A DNA stretch of 64,000 nt from a virus. The stretch spans positions 1 to 64,000 of the IMG/VR virus record IMGVR_UViG_3300025141_010453; one strand, written 5' to 3'. Positions 51,197 to 59,652 of the stretch are shown here, in pieces (position 1 is the first letter of the stretch; each line of letters begins with the position of its first letter). The position numbers and the translations under genes are program-made. Under the pieces are notes generated by a model. The model worked only from the letters and a program-made list of their open reading frames with translations, did not search any database and was not told the DNA's origin.

Positions 51197-51994
51197 ATGA
51201 ATAATACAGATATAACAGTTATATTACCTATACATGATGTGTCCGGTAAATTTAATGAATGGTTTCCTAAAGCCATTAAAAGTTTAGAACAATCTCAAGT
51301 AAAGCCCGGTAACTTACTATTAATATGTGCTGAGAATAAAGATAATAAAAATTTTATGGAATCTTGGGTCGCTCCTGAGGGCATTTCTACTAAAATTTTA
51401 TATAATGATGGTGAAAGTGATTATTGTAGCCAAATTAATTTTGGTGTTACCAATACTGAAACAGAATTTTTCTCTATATTAGAATATGATGATGAATATT
51501 CTAATATTTGGTTTAAACAATTTAATGAGTATGTTGCCTACTATGATGAGGTGGATTTATTTTTTCCTTTAGTAGTAGATACAGATGAGAATGGTCAATT
51601 TATTGGTTTTACCAATGAAGCGTTATGGGCTATGGGTTTTTCTGAAGATTTGGGTTATTTAGATAATAATACTTTATTAAAGTATCAAAATTTTCAAGTT
51701 AGTGGAATGATTATGAGAAAAAGTAAATTCGAGGAAGTTGGTGCCCTAAAACCATCTGTGAAATTAACTTTTAATTACGAGTTTTTACTTCGTGCTACTT
51801 ATAACGATACTATTATTATGACCATACCAAAAGTTGGCTATAAACATACCAATCAAAGAACTAATTCTTTATTCTGGGAATACAAATTTAATAAAGATAA
51901 ACAGTTAAGTCCCGACGAAGCTAAATTCTGGGTTGATTTGGCAAAGAAAGAATACTTTTTTACTACCGATAGAAAAGTACAATATGATGGATAA
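51197..51994 (+). CDS. Glycosyltransferase family 2-like
   Basis: ATG at 51197 preferred (4 nt after the previous stop; 265 residues). DITVILPIHDVSGKFNEWF opening, LLLICAENKDNKNF, FFSILEYDDEYSNIWF (acidic metal motif, about 92-96) and late YKHTNQRTNSLFWEYKF. GT-A type. The stop overlaps the gp55 start by 1 nt, so the glycan block and the late sigma factor are translationally linked. Confidence 0.7.
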   Translation: MNNTDITVILPIHDVSGKFNEWFPKAIKSLEQSQVKPGNLLLICAENKDNKNFMESWVAPEGISTKILYNDGESDYCSQINFGVTNTETEFFSILEYDDEYSNIWFKQFNEYVAYYDEVDLFFPLVVDTDENGQFIGFTNEALWAMGFSEDLGYLDNNTLLKYQNFQVSGMIMRKSKFEEVGALKPSVKLTFNYEFLLRATYNDTIIMTIPKVGYKHTNQRTNSLFWEYKFNKDKQLSPDEAKFWVDLAKKEYFFTTDRKVQYDG

Positions 51995-52698
51995 TGGGCC
52001 GAAAACCATTAAATAAACAATATTTTGGTCCTCCACAAGAAGAAGCTGTAAGAGTATTTTTAACTGCAACTACGTGGGACGAAAAAAATACTGTTTACAA
52101 TACCTTTTTACGTGACCCCCTAACAAAAATGATTGATAGTATCATTAGACGTTACCGCTTGTATCGACCAAATATGGAGTTTCGAGAGATGCATGTAGAT
52201 ACCTTATCATTTTTAGTAACTAAAATGGAAAAATTTAAACCCGCTAAAGGTAAAAAAGCTTATTCGTACTTTGGTACCATCTGTAAAAACTATCTTATGG
52301 GTCAGATTATGAAAGACAATAGAGATAGAAATAGAAAAATCTCTTATGAAGATATATCTCATCATCTCGAACAACGTGAAGATATGAGTTATACTATGTT
52401 CAATGATGATGAGTTACCATTAGAGGGAATAATTATTAAACTTGTGTCTGAAATAAAAGGATTTATTTCTAATAATAGATTAAGTATTAACGAAGAAAAG
52501 GTTGGGTACTGTTTAATCGATGTGTTTGATAATTATAAAACTATCTTTATAGCGGGAAAAGGTAATAAATTTAATAAGAATATCATTTTATACCAATTAC
52601 GTGAAATGAGTGGTCTCACTACTAAAGAGATTAGGTCCGCTTTAAAACCTTATAAAAACATTTATCAAGATATTCTAGTTTCTCTAGTAAATAAGTAA
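51994..52698 (+). CDS. 55: Late-transcription sigma factor gp55
   Basis: Protein of 234 residues, the T4-type alternative sigma factor that directs RNA polymerase to late promoters. T4 gp55 is 185 residues. The region REMHVDTLSFLVTKMEKFK, followed by YSYFGTICKNYLMGQIMK, is the conserved sigma-region-2-like helix set, and NRKISYEDI follows. It is the last gene of the R2-driven unit, hence made before the late genes, and lies just upstream of a late-motif gene. It is the likely reader of the TATTTATA elements. Confidence 0.85.
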   Translation: MGRKPLNKQYFGPPQEEAVRVFLTATTWDEKNTVYNTFLRDPLTKMIDSIIRRYRLYRPNMEFREMHVDTLSFLVTKMEKFKPAKGKKAYSYFGTICKNYLMGQIMKDNRDRNRKISYEDISHHLEQREDMSYTMFNDDELPLEGIIIKLVSEIKGFISNNRLSINEEKVGYCLIDVFDNYKTIFIAGKGNKFNKNIILYQLREMSGLTTKEIRSALKPYKNIYQDILVSLVNK

Positions 52699-52703
52699 TT
52701 AGA

Positions 52704-52711
52704 TATTTATA
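52704..52711 (+). promoter_or_regulatory. Late promoter motif TATTTATA
   Basis: Perfect octamer only 3 nt before the ATG at 52715. Transcription from a normal distance would start at or inside the start codon, so either the mRNA is leaderless or the spacing differs from T4. Confidence 0.5.
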
Positions 52712-52714
52712 GGT

Positions 52715-53092
52715 ATGCCTAGACCTAAAAGAAAACAAATAAAATTAACCCACGAAAGTGCTGTTTCTCTTATGCAAGAAATATATAATGAATGCGTAGA
52801 GCAACGTACTACCGCTATCCGTATACAAAATAAAATGATTGGCTTTATGCACGAAGCTGCGGATATGGCTTTAATAGGGCCTGTTTTAAAAGAACAACAA
52901 AAAATAATAGATTCCTCTATAGATAAAAAATTACAATTATCTAAACTCCTAGCTACTATAGTTTCTAAAAATTTAGAAAATTCTCAAATGGGTACCATAT
53001 TAGGAGAGGATATTAAAGAGTCTATAAATGAATTATTGCATAAATCTGCAGAAGACGATTCTAATGATACCAATATAAAATATAAAATGTAA
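52715..53092 (+). CDS. Unknown helical protein heading a baseplate/virion unit
   Basis: Protein of 125 residues, entirely helical by composition (LTHESAVSLMQEIYNECVEQ, FMHEAADMALIGPVLKEQ). Basic N-terminus (MPRPKRKQIK). First gene of the late unit to 57198. It overlaps the next start by 1 nt. It could be a small chaperone or structural adaptor; not recognised. Confidence 0.5.
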   Translation: MPRPKRKQIKLTHESAVSLMQEIYNECVEQRTTAIRIQNKMIGFMHEAADMALIGPVLKEQQKIIDSSIDKKLQLSKLLATIVSKNLENSQMGTILGEDIKESINELLHKSAEDDSNDTNIKYKM

Positions 53093-55203
53093 TGTCTGAG
53101 TCAATACAGGTCCAAAAAGATATATTTGGTCAAATTCAAGGTCTTTTAGCTTTCTTAGATACTACAGAAGAAAAGAAAAATAGAGAGAATTTAGAAGCCT
53201 GGAAAAATACTCTGGAATCATTAAGAGAAATTACCAGTAATCCGTTGCCTTTTCTTTTAGAATTACTTAAAGTATTAAAACAAAAAAAATCTAATGAAAA
53301 AAAGGGAGCCAAAGCAAAAAAAATGCGTGCGGCAAAACGTAAAAAAAGACGTGGACAAAAAAATAAAACTGAAGATGGAAAATATAAGGAAACTAAAAAA
53401 TCTTTTGCTGAAAAATTTCATTTAGATGTATCTGCAGATGTTTGGTTAAGAGTTCTTAATCAAATTATTAAAGAATCCATTATAGCTACTATCCCTAAAA
53501 TTGATGATATCCTTTTCGAAGAAATAATTGCTGCTTTTAATTGTGATTTATCTATGTTGGTACCTGTAGCTGGGGATGGATTAAATGGCCCAATAGTTAT
53601 TAATATTTCTGCAGTAGACCAACTAAAGCAATTATTTAACGACCCTGGTAGTCCTGTTGGGAGGTATATGTACGAACAATTCGGATTACAGGGTACTTCT
53701 TACCCACCTGGTCCTACCTCATACCCAGTTAATAGATTTTTAAGAGATATCACCTTTAATAATGGTGCACTTGTCAATCCTGGAGCACCCTCAAATAGAC
53801 AAACAATATATGGAAGAAGTGGAAGGGCTTTATTTGATATTCAAGCCGCGAGTAACCAATTTACTATATGGCCGTATTATAAAGTGGATTTGATTACCCC
53901 AAATGCACAAACTCCTGGTTCCGCTCCTGCAGCTGGTGTTCCTGGTGCGACAAAATTTACATTTGTAGAATTCTTAAAAGATTATTTTGGTAATGTTCGT
54001 CTTATAGAGATACAAAATTTCTTAGGTGCCTTAATGGAAATTCTTACTGGTTTTATGAGTGTAAGAAATAAGAACTTTAGTATTGAAAACCTGTTGGGTC
54101 TACAAAAATTAATGGCTTCAATAAATAAGATGTTAGAATCTTGTGATGGTATGGATATGCATACCTCTACAGATGCGGTAGATAAATTATCCGAACTTTA
54201 TGATGATGATAGTTTCTTTGAGTTTACCGCGGAAGAGATGAGAAATATAGAAATTGAAACTCAAAAGAAATCAGAAAATGTTATTAGTTTACTTAGTTGT
54301 GGTGTTGTAGATGTTCCAGTAGATAATGAATTATTAGATGAAGGATGTGACGCTATTTTAGCAACATTTAACAAAGATGAACAGTTGAAACGATTTGATT
54401 TGGTGTTACAGCAATTTGCAAGTACGTCAGCTAAAAAACATGGATTTGAAATAGATTTGGGTACTATATCGTTACCAGCAGAAATAGATTTTAAAGAAAA
54501 TTTAATAAAAAAGTTGCCTCAAATTTTAGTATATTCCATTTTAAATCCAAAAGCAGTATTACCAATTGTATTAACAGCTCAACTATTAAATCAAAATGGT
54601 ACTATACCAACAGGAGTTGATATGTTTGCTAGAATATTTAAACGAGTAATCATACGAGTAGTTAAAGCTTTCTTAGCAGAAGTAGCTAGAAGAATTTTAG
54701 CTTTAGTTAAAGAAATATTATTAAGATATCTAAAAGAGTTGATTAAACGAAAGTTAGATGAAATGAATAAAAAGAAAATTCGTATGATTAAAAAATTAAT
54801 CGATATATTATTTCCTTTAATCATAGCATTACAAGAAGCAACAAGTTGTAAAGAAATATATAATATATTATTGGCGGCATTGGCTGCTAATATGCCAGAT
54901 ATTCCTTTTGGTGTTCCACCATTTTTAGTTTCTGCAGCTAGACTGAGACCTGGCACAAGTTCTTTAGGTGCCTTTGAAAAGCTCATCGATAAACTTCAAT
55001 CCCAAGGCATACCTATAGGCGATATGCCAGATGGGTCACCTAATCTTTTCATGTTATCGCAGTTTGCTTTAATACAGTCTATGGATGAAGAGAGAACAGA
55101 TAATGGTGCAGCTCAAGGAGTTATAATGAATGGGCAAGTAATAAATGCAGTTGGGGGTGGATTAATTAAACCGTTCACTAGGACAGATAGTATTTTAAAA
55201 TAA
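53092..55203 (+). CDS. Large virion structural protein (baseplate region, unassigned)
   Basis: Protein of 703 residues. Residues 60-105 are a very basic Lys/Arg-rich stretch (AKKMRAAKRKKRRGQK). A Pro/Gly/Ser central part follows (GTSYPPGPTSYPVNRF), and about 530-600 is a long amphipathic to hydrophobic helical region (VIIRVVKAFLAEVARRILAL). I know no named family. Size, late expression and placement before an OB-fold baseplate gene suggest a baseplate or internal virion protein. Confidence 0.5.
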   Translation: MSESIQVQKDIFGQIQGLLAFLDTTEEKKNRENLEAWKNTLESLREITSNPLPFLLELLKVLKQKKSNEKKGAKAKKMRAAKRKKRRGQKNKTEDGKYKETKKSFAEKFHLDVSADVWLRVLNQIIKESIIATIPKIDDILFEEIIAAFNCDLSMLVPVAGDGLNGPIVINISAVDQLKQLFNDPGSPVGRYMYEQFGLQGTSYPPGPTSYPVNRFLRDITFNNGALVNPGAPSNRQTIYGRSGRALFDIQAASNQFTIWPYYKVDLITPNAQTPGSAPAAGVPGATKFTFVEFLKDYFGNVRLIEIQNFLGALMEILTGFMSVRNKNFSIENLLGLQKLMASINKMLESCDGMDMHTSTDAVDKLSELYDDDSFFEFTAEEMRNIEIETQKKSENVISLLSCGVVDVPVDNELLDEGCDAILATFNKDEQLKRFDLVLQQFASTSAKKHGFEIDLGTISLPAEIDFKENLIKKLPQILVYSILNPKAVLPIVLTAQLLNQNGTIPTGVDMFARIFKRVIIRVVKAFLAEVARRILALVKEILLRYLKELIKRKLDEMNKKKIRMIKKLIDILFPLIIALQEATSCKEIYNILLAALAANMPDIPFGVPPFLVSAARLRPGTSSLGAFEKLIDKLQSQGIPIGDMPDGSPNLFMLSQFALIQSMDEERTDNGAAQGVIMNGQVINAVGGGLIKPFTRTDSILK

Positions 55204-55207
55204 AATT

Positions 55208-55390
55208 ATGAGTGAATTTTTTAAAGAATATAAAGAAAAATCTAATGATGAAATTCTAGATGTTATGCAAACTCTTAAAGAGGAATTTGAAAAAACAAAA
55301 TTACTTATTGTAGAATTAAGTTATCATATAGAAACTACGGAGCGTAAATTTAACCTCTTAAACGATGAAATGAAAAAAAGAAAGGGCTAA
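55208..55390 (+). CDS. Small coiled-coil protein
   Basis: Protein of 60 residues, almost wholly heptad-like helix (VMQTLKEEFEKTKLLIVELS, HIETTERKFNLLNDEM). It sits between two virion genes with 4- and 2-nt gaps. It may be an assembly chaperone or a small structural subunit. Confidence 0.55.
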   Translation: MSEFFKEYKEKSNDEILDVMQTLKEEFEKTKLLIVELSYHIETTERKFNLLNDEMKKRKG

Positions 55391-55392
55391 AT

Positions 55393-57198
55393 ATGAACGA
55401 CGACAAACTTCTAAATATAATTAGACGTAAATTAATTACTTATGGTACCTGTGTAAATAATTCTGACCCTATGAGAGCGGGGAGAATAAGAGCGATACTA
55501 CCAGAAGGTGAAAATACAGCCCAAACAAAATGTGATGACCCAAAAGAATGTATTAAACTTTATGATAAATTAGCGGCTAAGGGAGAACTAATAATTGGTG
55601 GTTCTGCTCTTTCTTATACACCGTGGATGGATGATGACCCTTATACCTTTTCATCATTTTTACCTCTAGCAATTAATGTAATACCTAAAGTAGGTGAAGC
55701 TGTAAAATTAATATCTTGGGAAACACAAAAAAATCTTAATTTAGAATATATAGGTCCTATGATTTCTCAACCAGGAAGTATAGAATTAGATAGCTACCAT
55801 AGTGGGATAATTCATACAGCTGCTGGAGTAGGTAATAAACCACTACCTCCATATGCTGTCCCCATTGGTGACCCTAAAATAAATCCTGTAAGTATTCCGC
55901 TTGAAGAAAGTAAGGGTAGTTTTATACACCCAGATGATATAGGCTTATATGGTAGAAATAATACTGATATTATTCTAGGGATGGCGGAAAATTCTATTAT
56001 AGACGAAAGTACTGAGGATGTAGAAGAATCATACCCACAAATCATAATTCGTTCTGGCAAATTAATTAAAAACCCTGTTGCTAGTTCAAAACCAACTAAA
56101 AATTTAAGACCAACATTTATCCAATTAAGTACTTTTCCACAGACTCTTACTAGGATAGAAGAAGAAGAACCAGAAACAACTACTGAAGATTTACCTATAA
56201 GTACCCTTATTGAATACTCAATGGATAGAGGTGCTCTATGTGCACAGCCTACCGTATTCACTGGTGCTGTAAAAGTGTGGAAAATGCCTCCTGTAAATAG
56301 TGATAGTGGAGGAGCTGGAGGTAATGGCGGTGGTTGTATGAGTATGCGAATGACTAATGAACGACCTGTAGGTACTCTAGCGGGCAGTACAGGGCCAACT
56401 GATAAACAATGGGCAATGACTATAACATTTACTAGTGCTCCTAGTATTGAAGAGATTGGTAGAGAAATAAATGCTTTACTTAATGATGTTGATAAGGAAC
56501 AGTGGAGTAACGTAATAAAACAACCTTCAGCAAGTTGGGCTAAGAAAACATTTTCTAGTAGTGTTGATTTAAATAACCAAAATAATGTTGGGGCCTTTTT
56601 GGGGAATACTCATCCTCTCTTTTTTAGACCTGATGCTCCCTTACTACAGACAATGGATAAAGGACAACCTAATATATGGCCTGGACCTGCTACATTTATA
56701 ACTGTGAAAGGTATAGTAAAACCTCTGCAAGATATGGTAGGTTTAGATGGCGTAAAAACAAAAAAAGGTGGTTTAGCTTTTGAAGGACCGAATGGTAGTC
56801 GAGAGGTTAAGAAAGAAACTAAAATGGTGAAGGTAATGAACCCGGGACCACCCAAACTAGAACAAGAAGGTATTATTACTGCAGCAGCAGAAAAAATATA
56901 TTTATTTTCTTATAATACTACCGATTTAAATGGTGCTATAACACTAACATCAAACTACGGTATACCTCAAGCAAAATTTATAGATGATATAGAAAAAAAA
57001 ACCAATTCAGTCGTCCGTGGAGAAAGGCTTCTAGAACTTCTAAAAAAAATGGCTAATTTCCAAGCTAACCATACCCATTCTTGTCCTGGGGTTGCATCAT
57101 GCCCTACAGCTCATGATGGCACCACTACATCAGATATAGATAAATTAATCAAAGAAGCTGAAGAAACTATCCTTAATAAAAATATACGGATTAACTAG
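55393..57198 (+). CDS. Baseplate hub protein with gp5-type OB-fold N-domain
   Basis: Protein of 601 residues. The N-terminus (LITYGTCVNNSDPMRAGRIR) followed by AILPEG is the usual start of OB-fold domains in gp5/VgrG-like hub proteins. No lysozyme motif is seen, so it is not a full T4 gp5. A Gly-rich loop lies at about 306-314 (GGAGGNGGG), and the C-terminus has a His/Cys cluster (NHTHSCPGVASCPTAHDG) that could bind metal, as at the tip of some tail spikes. Late gene. Confidence 0.55.
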   Translation: MNDDKLLNIIRRKLITYGTCVNNSDPMRAGRIRAILPEGENTAQTKCDDPKECIKLYDKLAAKGELIIGGSALSYTPWMDDDPYTFSSFLPLAINVIPKVGEAVKLISWETQKNLNLEYIGPMISQPGSIELDSYHSGIIHTAAGVGNKPLPPYAVPIGDPKINPVSIPLEESKGSFIHPDDIGLYGRNNTDIILGMAENSIIDESTEDVEESYPQIIIRSGKLIKNPVASSKPTKNLRPTFIQLSTFPQTLTRIEEEEPETTTEDLPISTLIEYSMDRGALCAQPTVFTGAVKVWKMPPVNSDSGGAGGNGGGCMSMRMTNERPVGTLAGSTGPTDKQWAMTITFTSAPSIEEIGREINALLNDVDKEQWSNVIKQPSASWAKKTFSSSVDLNNQNNVGAFLGNTHPLFFRPDAPLLQTMDKGQPNIWPGPATFITVKGIVKPLQDMVGLDGVKTKKGGLAFEGPNGSREVKKETKMVKVMNPGPPKLEQEGIITAAAEKIYLFSYNTTDLNGAITLTSNYGIPQAKFIDDIEKKTNSVVRGERLLELLKKMANFQANHTHSCPGVASCPTAHDGTTTSDIDKLIKEAEETILNKNIRIN

Positions 57199-57199
57199 A

Positions 57200-57207
57200 T
57201 ATTTATA
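57200..57207 (+). promoter_or_regulatory. Late promoter motif TATTTATA
   Basis: Perfect octamer 14 nt before the ATG at 57222, immediately after the preceding stop. Confidence 0.55.
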
Positions 57208-57221
57208 GTAAAACTAATATA

Positions 57222-58712
57222 ATGATACATAGGTCGTACTTTGCTAAAAATAATACATTAATTGCTAATAACACAGTAAATACCGCTAAAAATCCTGTTA
57301 CCCAATTATTTTATGGTAAAAATGTTACAAAAAAATGTAGATTTACTGGATTATCTGCACATACGTGTGATGGACTTACTGGTTTTACAATGAATAATGA
57401 TACTGGTTTTAGTCGCTTTATTTTTGAGCTAGGCCTAGATGACTTAATAGAAAAATATACTTCATGTTGTATTCCTAATGTTAATGTATTAAGTCATACG
57501 TTAAAAATGACAAATACCTCTAATTTTGATGATACCTTAATGAATGATAAAATTTTAGTAGATGATACTAGACGTGCTACTTCATTTACACTTATGTTAT
57601 TTAAAGCCGTTAGTGGTACTTCGTGGGATGAAGGTGTTGGTTATGATTATCTGGTACCTGATGGTATATTTGCACCTGAATTTGATTTGACTTATTCTCA
57701 AAGACCAAGTAATTGGTTTTCTGCGACTACTCTTGCTTCTTGGCCTATTCCTGGTACTTATTTAAACACTAATACAGCGTCTTTTCAAGTTTTAGCAACC
57801 CAAAATTTTGATAATGGTAATGAAAATATATCTTTTAATAGTTTATGGTTAGATGCTGAAATTAATGGTATAATCACTACCCCAGCCAGTTCTGCTGATA
57901 CTACCTATGGAATTGCGTTTATTCCAGCTTTTGAGAATCTTAGTGGGTTAACTGAAGCTTATTCTGTTGGATTCTTTACACGCTATACTCAAACATTTTT
58001 TGAGCCTTTCTTAGAAACTACATACAATGATGTTATTGATGATGATAGAAGTAATTTTAATCTTGGTACTCCTAACAACTTATTTTTATATGCTTATGAC
58101 CATAATGGAACACCAATTTGTTTTGATTCCCTACCTACTGTTACAATTGAGGATTGTAATGGTAATACAGTTGGTACTTATACTGCCTCTCAGTTAACTT
58201 GTGGTGTATATTATATAAACTTAACTATATCATCATTACCACAAACTGCTCCAGTATATTATAGTGATATATGGTCAAATCTTTCTATTAGTGGTGTACC
58301 ACAGCCTAATATAACAAATGAATTTATAATTTATGACAATGCATTTAGTATTGGTTCCACCGCTGGTGAACCAAAAGTTTATGGTTATTCCGTATCAGGT
58401 ATTAAAGAAGATGAAAAATTAACTAATGGAGAAACTAGAAAAATATTCATATCTACTAGAGTTCCTTATACAGTAGAACAACAAGTTTTAGTCGATAATT
58501 TGCAATATAGATTATATGTAACCCAAGGTACCACTCAAGTTGAGGTGATTCCTTGGACCTCAGTTAATAGGTCATTTACACACAATTATTTCCTATTAGA
58601 CACCGGATGGATGATACCAAATGAATATTACCTAGATATAAAAGCTACTTCTAATCAACAGGTAGATATTTATAGAAAACAAATAAAATTTCAAGTAATT
58701 AATCAATTATGA
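57222..58712 (+). CDS. Beta-rich virion structural protein (baseplate wedge or fiber, unassigned)
   Basis: Protein of 496 residues, rich in Thr, Asn, Ser and Tyr with many predicted strands. The start (HRSYFAKNNTLIANNTVNT) resembles virion proteins of T4-like phages that attach to the baseplate. The middle has short Ig-like repeats (LPTVTIEDCNGNTVGTYTAS). The C-terminus is YLDIKATSNQQVDIYRKQ, then IKFQVINQL. It overlaps the next gene by 4 nt (ATGA). Confidence 0.5.
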   Translation: MIHRSYFAKNNTLIANNTVNTAKNPVTQLFYGKNVTKKCRFTGLSAHTCDGLTGFTMNNDTGFSRFIFELGLDDLIEKYTSCCIPNVNVLSHTLKMTNTSNFDDTLMNDKILVDDTRRATSFTLMLFKAVSGTSWDEGVGYDYLVPDGIFAPEFDLTYSQRPSNWFSATTLASWPIPGTYLNTNTASFQVLATQNFDNGNENISFNSLWLDAEINGIITTPASSADTTYGIAFIPAFENLSGLTEAYSVGFFTRYTQTFFEPFLETTYNDVIDDDRSNFNLGTPNNLFLYAYDHNGTPICFDSLPTVTIEDCNGNTVGTYTASQLTCGVYYINLTISSLPQTAPVYYSDIWSNLSISGVPQPNITNEFIIYDNAFSIGSTAGEPKVYGYSVSGIKEDEKLTNGETRKIFISTRVPYTVEQQVLVDNLQYRLYVTQGTTQVEVIPWTSVNRSFTHNYFLLDTGWMIPNEYYLDIKATSNQQVDIYRKQIKFQVINQL

Positions 58713-59218
58713 AAAAAATAAGAATAACAGAAAGTGAATTAGTGGACTTAATAGAAAAACTAGTTAAAGAAAATATTGGTAATGGTACAGGTTTTAATTT
58801 TGGTATGTTAGGGACCCCAACCTCAAAATATAAAGAATTAGAAGAAACTGAAGCCCATGGAGAGTTTAACACCAAAAATGGAGAAGAAGAAGGTGAAGAA
58901 GAAGTAGAAGAAGAATTTAATTATGACACATCACAAACTGGTGATAAAACAGTAGACCTTAATGTGATGAAACAAACTAATCAATCAGATTGGATGGGGG
59001 AAAGTATTACAGAATCTCAATTAATTAAAAGACTTAAAAAAAGATTAATTAAAGAAGAAGGTAAGGGTTGTGCAAAGTCAGAAGGTGGAGATGGTTGTAT
59101 AGATAAAGATGGAAAAGGTTGGTTTATTTGGAATAACAAAAAAGGTGGTATATTTAAAAGATGTTCAAGTGAAAAAGATTGTGAAGAAATTTTAAGTGTT
59201 CCCGCAGTACATGGTTAA
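58709..59218 (+). CDS. Leader-bearing charged protein (paralogue of 5805-6320)
   Basis: Protein of 169 residues. N-terminal 45 residues (MKKIRITESELVDLIEKLV, KEN, FGMLGTPTSKYKEL) are nearly the same as in the gene at 5805-6320, followed by an unrelated body. That body has an acidic run, a second leader-like piece (ESITESQLIKRLKKRLIKEE), and a Cys-containing domain (CAKSEGGDGCIDKDGKGWF, CSSEKDCEEIL). Its four or five Cys might form a small disulphide or metal fold. Probably a virion-internal protein. Confidence 0.52.
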   Translation: MKKIRITESELVDLIEKLVKENIGNGTGFNFGMLGTPTSKYKELEETEAHGEFNTKNGEEEGEEEVEEEFNYDTSQTGDKTVDLNVMKQTNQSDWMGESITESQLIKRLKKRLIKEEGKGCAKSEGGDGCIDKDGKGWFIWNNKKGGIFKRCSSEKDCEEILSVPAVHG

Positions 59219-59242
59219 TTAAATAAAAAATATATAGATATT

Positions 59243-59269
59243 AAAAAACCACTTAATAAGTGGTTTTTT
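59243..59269. terminator. Bidirectional rho-independent terminator
   Basis: Arms AAAAAACCACTTA/TAAGTGGTTTTTT, with A and T runs on both sides, between converging genes that end at 59218 (+) and 59275 (-). Confidence 0.85.
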
Positions 59270-59274
59270 TGTTT

Positions 59275-59568
59275 TTAGATGTCATCCTCGTCATCTACAT
59301 AATCATATTCATGAGTTACGGTTGTGTGTGACGGTGATTGTGGTTCTTCAACTTCCTCATACTGAGGTGAGAAATTTTCTGCAGCTGTAAAACCAAGTCC
59401 TGCCATTACAATCCATTGAAGCGATTGGAATAAATTGTCGTCGACTGTAAAATCCCAAAATAAATTTGCTGTATAACCAATTAACATAAATAATAGACAT
59501 ATAAATGTTACAACTCTTTTACTAGAGACTTTACTTCCACCACTTAACATGTTTTTAAGAAAATGCAT
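59275..59568 (-). CDS. Small membrane protein, holin-like candidate
   Basis: Protein of 97 residues. Basic N-terminus (KNMLSGGSKVSSKR), two hydrophobic segments (VVTFICLLFMLIGYTANLF, about 19-37, and LQWIVMAGLGFTAAE, about 50-64), then a long acidic tail (VDDEDDI end). Size and topology fit holins or small inner-membrane proteins of Bacteroidota phages. No endolysin lies in the window to support the call. Late motif 14 nt upstream; flanked by two terminators as its own unit. Confidence 0.55.
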   Translation of the reverse strand: MHFLKNMLSGGSKVSSKRVVTFICLLFMLIGYTANLFWDFTVDDNLFQSLQWIVMAGLGFTAAENFSPQYEEVEEPQSPSHTTVTHEYDYVDDEDDI

Positions 59569-59582
59569 AATATTGTTTTTAT

Positions 59583-59590
59583 TATAAATA
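59583..59590 (-). promoter_or_regulatory. Late promoter motif TATTTATA
   Basis: Perfect octamer 14 nt before the ATG at 59568, placed just after the gp23 terminator. Confidence 0.55.
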
Positions 59591-59601
59591 TCTAGGCATA
59601 A

Positions 59602-59630
59602 AAAAAAGCCCTCATAAAGAGGGCTTTTTT
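59602..59630 (-). terminator. Rho-independent terminator after gp23
   Basis: Arms AAAAAAGCCCTC/GAGGGCTTTTTT with loop ATAAA, 22 nt past the major capsid stop. Confidence 0.85.
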
Positions 59631-59652
59631 AAATATATAACTTATTCAGTTA

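Noticed and set aside
25745-51994. Glycosylated hypermodified phage DNA as the role of the island
   Set aside because: No thymidylate- or deoxycytidylate-hydroxymethylase-like gene and no DNA glucosyltransferase is visible in the window; kept only as an untested alternative.
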